Assembly (NCBI GenBank): GCA_963716585.1
Contig: CAVQTN010000002.1
Span: 558,001 to 622,000, forward strand
DNA from: JAICUY01 sp963716585
GTDB lineage: Bacteria; Chloroflexota; Limnocylindria; QHBO01
DNA length: 64,000 nucleotides
Direction: 5' to 3'
The notes under the pieces were generated by a model. It searched no databases and was not told the DNA's origin. It saw nothing but the letters and a program-made list of their open reading frames with translations. This document shows, one piece after another, positions 59,814-64,000 of the stretch. Within the stretch, counting starts at the first letter, position 1. Every line of letters begins with the position of its first letter. The position numbers were made by a program, and so were the translations under genes.

Positions 59814-61133
59814 ATGAGCTACGCGGCCGCCGTCGCCGCGCTCCGGTCGCGTGGCCGCTTCGGGATCAGCCTCGGTCTTGAGCGAATCGAGGCCATCCTC
59901 GACGAGATCGGGCATCCGGAGCGCGGGCTGCGCGGCGCGCTGGTGACCGGCACGAACGGCAAGGGCAGCGTGGTGGCCATGGCCCGCAGCGTGCTTGGAG
60001 CGGCGGGGCTGGTGATCGGCACGATGCCGAAGCCGCACCTGGTCAGCTACCGCGAGCGGATCGCAATCGACGGCCAGGCACTCAGCGAGCCGCGGTTTGC
60101 CGCCGCGATCGAGCACGTCCTGCCGGCGGTCGACGCCGTGGCCGGCCGCCTGGGTCAGCCGACCGAGTTCGAGGTGCTGACGGCGGCAGCCTACGCCGAG
60201 CTGGCGCGCGCGGGGATCGACCTCGCGCTGGTCGAAGTGGGGATGGGTGGGCGCCTCGACGCCACCCATGCCGCCGACCTCGGCGTGGCGACGATCACCA
60301 ACGTGCAGCACGACCACGAGCGCTACCTGGGCCGCACGCTGTCCGCCATCGGCCGCGAGAAGGCGGCCATCATCGAGCCAGGTGACCTGGCGGTGACGGG
60401 CGCCTCGGGTCGTGGGCTGCGACCGATCCTGGACCGATGCTCCGCGCTGGGCGTGCCGCTGCGCCGCGCTGGGGCGCGACAGGCGTACCAGGTCACGCTG
60501 CGGCACGCCGGCTGGGACGGCCTGCTGGTCGACGCACGCACCCCCGCGGGGGAGCTGCGGGAGCTGCGCATCGGGCTGCTCGGCGGCCACCAGGCCGATA
60601 ACGCGGCGGTGGTGCTGGCCCTGCTCGACGCCCTGCATGAGCGCCACGGAGTGACGGCCGACGAGGCGGCGCTGCGCGCGGGACTTGGCGATGCGCGCTG
60701 GCCCGGCCGGCTGGAGCTGATCGACGGCGCGCGCCTGGGCATCGGCCGCGTCCTGCTCGACGGTGCCCACAACCCTGCGGGGGCGGCGGCGCTGGCCGCC
60801 GCCCTCCGCGAGCTCGGCGTGCGCCGCCCGGTGATGGTCTTCGGCGCCATGCGCGGCAAGCGCGTGGACGCCATCCTGCGTGCGCTGGCTCCGCTGCAGC
60901 CGCGGCCGGTGTTCACCGCCGTCGACGAGGCGACCGCGCTCCTTCCCGCCGAGCTGGCACGACGATGGGAGCGCGCCGGCGCCGGTGCGTCCCGCAGCGC
61001 CGCGACGCCGAGAACGGCACTCGAGATCGCCGCGTCGCTTCGGCGGCCCGACGAGCCGATCCTGGTGGCGGGCTCGCTCTACCTCGTGGGCGCGGTGCGC
61101 GCCCTGCTCAAGGGAGAGGCGGACGCCGGATGA
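59814..61133 (+). CDS. folC: Bifunctional folylpolyglutamate/dihydrofolate synthase
   Basis: Adds glutamate to dihydropteroate or folates with ATP. 439 residues. The P-loop is GTNGKGSVVAM (42-52), the omega-loop region KPHLVSYRERIAIDG follows, and GMGGRLDATHA carries the Mg-binding motif. C-terminal marks are LLDGAHNPAGAAAL and FGAMRGKRVD, the Rossmann-like domain. First gene of a folate operon; its stop overlaps folP by 4 bases. Confidence 0.95.
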   Translation: MSYAAAVAALRSRGRFGISLGLERIEAILDEIGHPERGLRGALVTGTNGKGSVVAMARSVLGAAGLVIGTMPKPHLVSYRERIAIDGQALSEPRFAAAIEHVLPAVDAVAGRLGQPTEFEVLTAAAYAELARAGIDLALVEVGMGGRLDATHAADLGVATITNVQHDHERYLGRTLSAIGREKAAIIEPGDLAVTGASGRGLRPILDRCSALGVPLRRAGARQAYQVTLRHAGWDGLLVDARTPAGELRELRIGLLGGHQADNAAVVLALLDALHERHGVTADEAALRAGLGDARWPGRLELIDGARLGIGRVLLDGAHNPAGAAALAAALRELGVRRPVMVFGAMRGKRVDAILRALAPLQPRPVFTAVDEATALLPAELARRWERAGAGASRSAATPRTALEIAASLRRPDEPILVAGSLYLVGAVRALLKGEADAG

Positions 61134-61984
61134 TCGAGCTGCCGTGGGGCACCCGCACCTACGTGATGGGGATCATCAACGTCACGCCCGACTCGTTCTC
61201 CGGGGACGGCATCGCCCCGGCCGGCAGCAGCCAGGCGCAGGTCGTGGCCGCCTCGATCGCCCGAGCGCGCGGCTTCGTGGAGGCCGGCGCCGACATCCTC
61301 GACGTGGGGGCGGAATCGACCCGTCCGGCATCGGTCTACGGCGAGCACGCCCCGATCAGCGCGGCAACCGAGATCGACATGGCAGTGCCCGTCGTCGCCG
61401 CGCTTGCTCGCGTGTTCGCCGGGCGGGCGCTGATCAGCATTGATACCGCCAAGGGCGCCGTCGCGCGCGAGGCGCTGGCCGCAGGTGCCGGGATGGTCAA
61501 CGACGTGTGGGCCGCGCGTCATGACGCGGACACGGCGCGCGCGGCCGCGGCATCGGGCGCGCACCTGGTGCTCATGCACAACAAGGAGCGAGCGCACTAC
61601 GAGCACGGCGTCTTCGACGAGGTGGTCGCCTGGCTGGGCGAGGCCGTCGAGGAGGCGATCGCGCTGGGCGTGCCGCGCGGCCGGCTGCTGGTCGACCCCG
61701 GGATCGGCTTCGGCAAGAAGCCGGCGCATTCGATCGAGATGCTGCATCGCCTCGGCGAGCTGAAGGCCGCGCTCGGCGGCCTGCCGCTGCTGGTGGGCAC
61801 CAGCCGGAAGCGGTTCATCGGCGAAATCCTGGGGGGTGTGCCGCCGGAGGAGCGCATCGAGGGCACGGCAGCCACCGTCGCCCTGGCGATCGCCCAGGGC
61901 GCGGACGTGGTGCGGGTCCACGACGTGGCGCACATCGTCCGGACCGTACGCGTCGCCGACGCGATCGTCAGACTGAATGCATGA
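61130..61984 (+). CDS. folP: Dihydropteroate synthase
   Basis: Condenses pterin pyrophosphate with p-aminobenzoate and is the sulfonamide target. 284 residues. Conserved loops: MGIINVTPDSFSGDG, DVGAESTRPAS, SIDTAKGAVA, MVNDVWAARHD, LMHNKE, DPGIGFGKKPAHS, VGTSRKRFIG and the C-terminal RVHDVA. All substrate residues are recognisable. Overlaps folC and folB by 4 bases each. Confidence 0.97.
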   Translation: MIELPWGTRTYVMGIINVTPDSFSGDGIAPAGSSQAQVVAASIARARGFVEAGADILDVGAESTRPASVYGEHAPISAATEIDMAVPVVAALARVFAGRALISIDTAKGAVAREALAAGAGMVNDVWAARHDADTARAAAASGAHLVLMHNKERAHYEHGVFDEVVAWLGEAVEEAIALGVPRGRLLVDPGIGFGKKPAHSIEMLHRLGELKAALGGLPLLVGTSRKRFIGEILGGVPPEERIEGTAATVALAIAQGADVVRVHDVAHIVRTVRVADAIVRLNA

Positions 61985-62355
61985 GCCACGACCGGATCAC
62001 GCTGCGCGGGATGCGCTTCCTGGGCCGCCACGGCGTCACGCTCGAGGAGCGCATGGAGCCGCAGCCCTTCGAGGTCGATGTCACGCTGTGGGCCGACCTG
62101 GCGGCCGCGACACGCAGCGACGAGCTGAGCGACACCGTCGACTACGCCGCCGTCCTCGGGGAGGTAACGCGCATCGTGGAGGACACCAGCTTCCGCCTGA
62201 TCGAGTCGCTGGCCCAGTCGATCATCGACGCGGTGCTGCAGTCGCAGCCGCGGGTGACCAGCGTCGAGGTCAGCGTGCGCAAGCCGAAGGCTCCGCTGCC
62301 GGGGACGCTCGAGACCGTGGAGGCCTCCCTGCGGCGCGACCGAGGGCCGGCCTAG
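61981..62355 (+). CDS. folB: Dihydroneopterin aldolase
   Basis: Cleaves dihydroneopterin to hydroxymethyl-dihydropterin. 124 residues, the family length. Marks: LRGMRFLGRHGVTLEER with the pterin contact region, DTVDYAAVLGEV, and the catalytic Lys in VRKPKAPLPG. The stop overlaps, tail to tail, the stop of the HtrA gene (CTAG). A folK gene, which often follows folB, is not present. Confidence 0.94.
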   Translation: MSHDRITLRGMRFLGRHGVTLEERMEPQPFEVDVTLWADLAAATRSDELSDTVDYAAVLGEVTRIVEDTSFRLIESLAQSIIDAVLQSQPRVTSVEVSVRKPKAPLPGTLETVEASLRRDRGPA

Positions 62356-63647
62356 TTCTGCTTGGGAAGCGTCCCCAAGGTCACCTTCAGCTCGGTGGTG
62401 CTGTTGCTGCGCAGGACGCGCAGGGTGATCGTGTCGCCCGGCGAATGGGGCAGGATCAGCGCCGAGAGGTCATGGGTGAGGTCAAGCTTCACGCCGTCGA
62501 CCGCCACCACGACGTCACCATCGGTCAGGCCCGCCTTGGCCGCCGGGCTGTCCGGAAAGACCGCGGGCGAGCCGTTGCTGGGCGGCTCGACCAGCACGCC
62601 CTGGTCGACCGGCAGGTTCCGCTCGGCGGCCAGCTGCCTGGTGATCGGTTGGTAGTAGACACCAATCCACGGCCGGGCGATCGGCTTGCCGGCGAGCGCC
62701 TGGGCCATGATCGGCTTGGCGACGTCGACCGGGATGGCGAAGCCGATGCCCTGCGCGTTGTTCGAAACCGCCGTGTTGATGCCGATCACCTGGCCGGAGC
62801 TGTCGATCAGCGGCCCGCCCGAGTTGCCCGGATTGATGGCGGCATCGGTCTGGATCAGGTTGTTCAGCTGCTCCGAGCTCGTCTGGCTGGCGTCGCCGGC
62901 CTGGATCTGGCGCCCGAGGCCTGAAACGACGCCGGTGGTCACCGTGTTGCGGAAGTTGCCCAGCGGGTTGCCGATGGCGATCGCCAGCTGACCGAGCTCG
63001 AGGCCGCCGCTGCCGCCCAGCGGCGCGGCGACCAGGCCGTCCGCCTCGATCTTGACGATCGCGAGATCGGTGAGCGTGTCGATGCCGATCACCTTGGCGT
63101 CGAAGACCCTGGTGTCGTTGAGCTGCACCGTCAGCTTGTCGGCGCCGTCGACCACGTGCTTGTTGGTCAGGATCCAACCCCTGGCATCGTAGATGAAGCC
63201 CGACCCGACGCCGCTCGTCCCTCCGCCGCCGAAGACGCCGCCGTTCGAGGTCGAGGCGATGGTGACGACCGCCGGCATGACCCTGTCGACGGCGCTGATC
63301 ACCGCGGAGGATTCGTCGATGTGCACCTGCGACACGCTGGAGCTGCCCGGCAGGCCCTGGGTGGGCAGGCTGCCGCCGGAACTCGAGTCGCGCATGAGCT
63401 CGCTCACGGCTGCGGCGGAAAGCCCACCCGACACGATGCCGACCACCAGCGCCACCCCGATCACCGGCATCATCGACGGCCCGCGTCGCTCACCCGCCAG
63501 CGGTGCTGCGACAGGCGGTCGGGTCGACCAGCCGGGCGTCTCGTGCGAGCTGACCGGCCGGGGTGGTCGGGCCGGGGCCGGCCCGTAGCGCTGGACCTCG
63601 ACCGGCTCGGTGTCGTCGTGGCGTGATGTGAGGGTGTCGTCGTTCAT
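62352..63647 (-). CDS. HtrA/DegP-like S1C serine protease with PDZ domain
   Basis: Envelope quality-control protease. 431 residues: a cytoplasmic Pro/Arg-rich N-terminus (1-60), one membrane helix (about 62-85), a protease domain with His in LTNKHVV, Asp in DTLTDLAIVKI and Ser in NPGNSGGPLIDS, then one PDZ domain (about 335-425). The VTTGVVSGLGR loop is the LA-type signature. Related proteins act in misfolding stress and signalling with two-component kinases; a kinase gene lies upstream on the same strand. Confidence 0.93.
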   Translation of the reverse strand: MNDDTLTSRHDDTEPVEVQRYGPAPARPPRPVSSHETPGWSTRPPVAAPLAGERRGPSMMPVIGVALVVGIVSGGLSAAAVSELMRDSSSGGSLPTQGLPGSSSVSQVHIDESSAVISAVDRVMPAVVTIASTSNGGVFGGGGTSGVGSGFIYDARGWILTNKHVVDGADKLTVQLNDTRVFDAKVIGIDTLTDLAIVKIEADGLVAAPLGGSGGLELGQLAIAIGNPLGNFRNTVTTGVVSGLGRQIQAGDASQTSSEQLNNLIQTDAAINPGNSGGPLIDSSGQVIGINTAVSNNAQGIGFAIPVDVAKPIMAQALAGKPIARPWIGVYYQPITRQLAAERNLPVDQGVLVEPPSNGSPAVFPDSPAAKAGLTDGDVVVAVDGVKLDLTHDLSALILPHSPGDTITLRVLRSNSTTELKVTLGTLPKQN

Positions 63648-63744
63648 GCGGTGGGGCTTGGGCTCGCAGGGTATGGGGTGACGCGGGCTGGACCGAGATC
63701 ATCGACCGCGCGCATTGCGCGCAGGCAAGCGAGTGTGTGAAGTT

Positions 63745-64000
63745 TCATTGATCTTGCAAAGCATTCGACGGCGGGTCGAGCGGCAGATGGACACGGAAGG
63801 TGGCTCCCTCGCCCTCGCGGCTGGCGACCTCGATGCTGCCGCCGTGCATCTCGACGATCGAGCGCGAGATGGCCAGCCCCAGGCCGCTCCCGGAGGCGCG
63901 GGCTTCGCCGACGTTGGTCCCGCGGTAGAAACGCTCGAAGATGCGGGGCAGCTCGTCACGGGGAATGCCCGGGCCGCTGTCGGCCACCTCGATCGTCGCC
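63745..64000 (-). CDS. Sensor histidine kinase, C-terminal ATPase part (cut by window edge)
   Basis: The visible 84 residues are the end of an HATPase_c domain: the G1 box DSGPGIP, the F box RIFERFYRG, and the G2 box GSGLGLAISRSIVEMHGG. The stop is at 63745. The sensor and phosphotransfer regions lie outside the window. It lies about 100 bases upstream of the protease gene on the same strand, and the two may be cotranscribed. Confidence 0.88.
   Translation of the reverse strand, partial: ATIEVADSGPGIPRDELPRIFERFYRGTNVGEARASGSGLGLAISRSIVEMHGGSIEVASREGEGATFRVHLPLDPPSNALQDQ

Overview
This 64 kb window is high-GC bacterial chromosome, densely packed, mostly in runs of genes that overlap by 4 bases (ATGA or GTGA). 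No prophage, insertion sequence, CRISPR array or rRNA was seen. The mix suggests Chloroflexota or a close Terrabacteria relative, probably Limnocylindria-like (inference, not proven). It includes System I (Ccm) cytochrome c maturation, a b6-type bc complex, PknB with PASTA repeats, Ku with ATP-dependent ligase, lipoproteins with Ser/Thr/Pro-rich linkers, YkoEDC thiamine uptake, and many apparently leaderless starts.

Layout. 1-5.65 kb (minus): ccmA-B-C-D-E-F-G-H, the haem delivery and cytochrome c maturation operon. 5.8-8.6 kb (plus): a cupredoxin lipoprotein, an HxlR regulator, a GAF/methionine-sulfoxide-reductase-like protein, an ECF sigma factor, and a membrane protein joining an anti-sigma-like cytoplasmic region to a periplasmic Rieske domain. 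8.6-12.9 kb (minus): two small secreted or membrane proteins, a transketolase with an in-frame amber codon, and an aminotransferase. 13-16.9 kb: a lipoprotein, a frameshifted A-type Fe-S carrier, a terminator, a 235 bp tandem repeat, a GbsR/MarR regulator and a class II aldolase. 16.9-22.65 kb (minus): a respiratory operon of FAD/Fe-S oxidoreductase, split cytochrome b, Rieske, dihaem cytochrome c and two membrane proteins. 22.8-25.5 kb: a class B penicillin-binding protein and a PIG-L deacetylase. 25.6-29.9 kb: a YhaN/YhaO-type ATPase-nuclease pair.

30-33.4 kb: three tiny membrane proteins, a peroxiredoxin, a hydrolase and an FAD amine/amino-acid oxidase. 33.4-37.2 kb (minus): a TPP riboswitch controlling thiamine pyrophosphokinase and YkoE-YkoD-YkoC. 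37.2-43.1 kb (plus): a YbaK-like deacylase, an APH-like kinase, a membrane protein, and a large HTH-GAF(x4)-GGDEF-degenerate HD protein. 43.1-47.8 kb: a lipoprotein, a WYL regulator, a CYTH phosphatase and an O-antigen-ligase-like TPR protein. 47.8-54.6 kb: Ku with a lysine-less ligase homologue, a receiver protein, OsmC, three less known genes, an active-type ATP-dependent DNA ligase and a KGG-repeat protein. 54.7-64 kb: tRNA-Glu, galU, pknB, thioredoxin, a Cys-rich two-CW-like protein, folC-folP-folB, an HtrA protease and the end of a histidine kinase.

About nine genes carry frameshifts. Wherever they can be counted they are single-base insertions and never deletions, in clusters at 18-23 kb, 34.8-36.9 kb and 40.6-42 kb. 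This looks like consensus error rather than gene decay. Such genes are annotated as whole CDSs with the frameshifts noted.

The most interesting unexplained object is the sigma factor/Rieske pair at 7.2-8.6 kb, which has the layout of a transmembrane anti-sigma system whose sensor would be a [2Fe-2S] cluster. The Ku-linked ligase homologue lacking its catalytic lysines is second.
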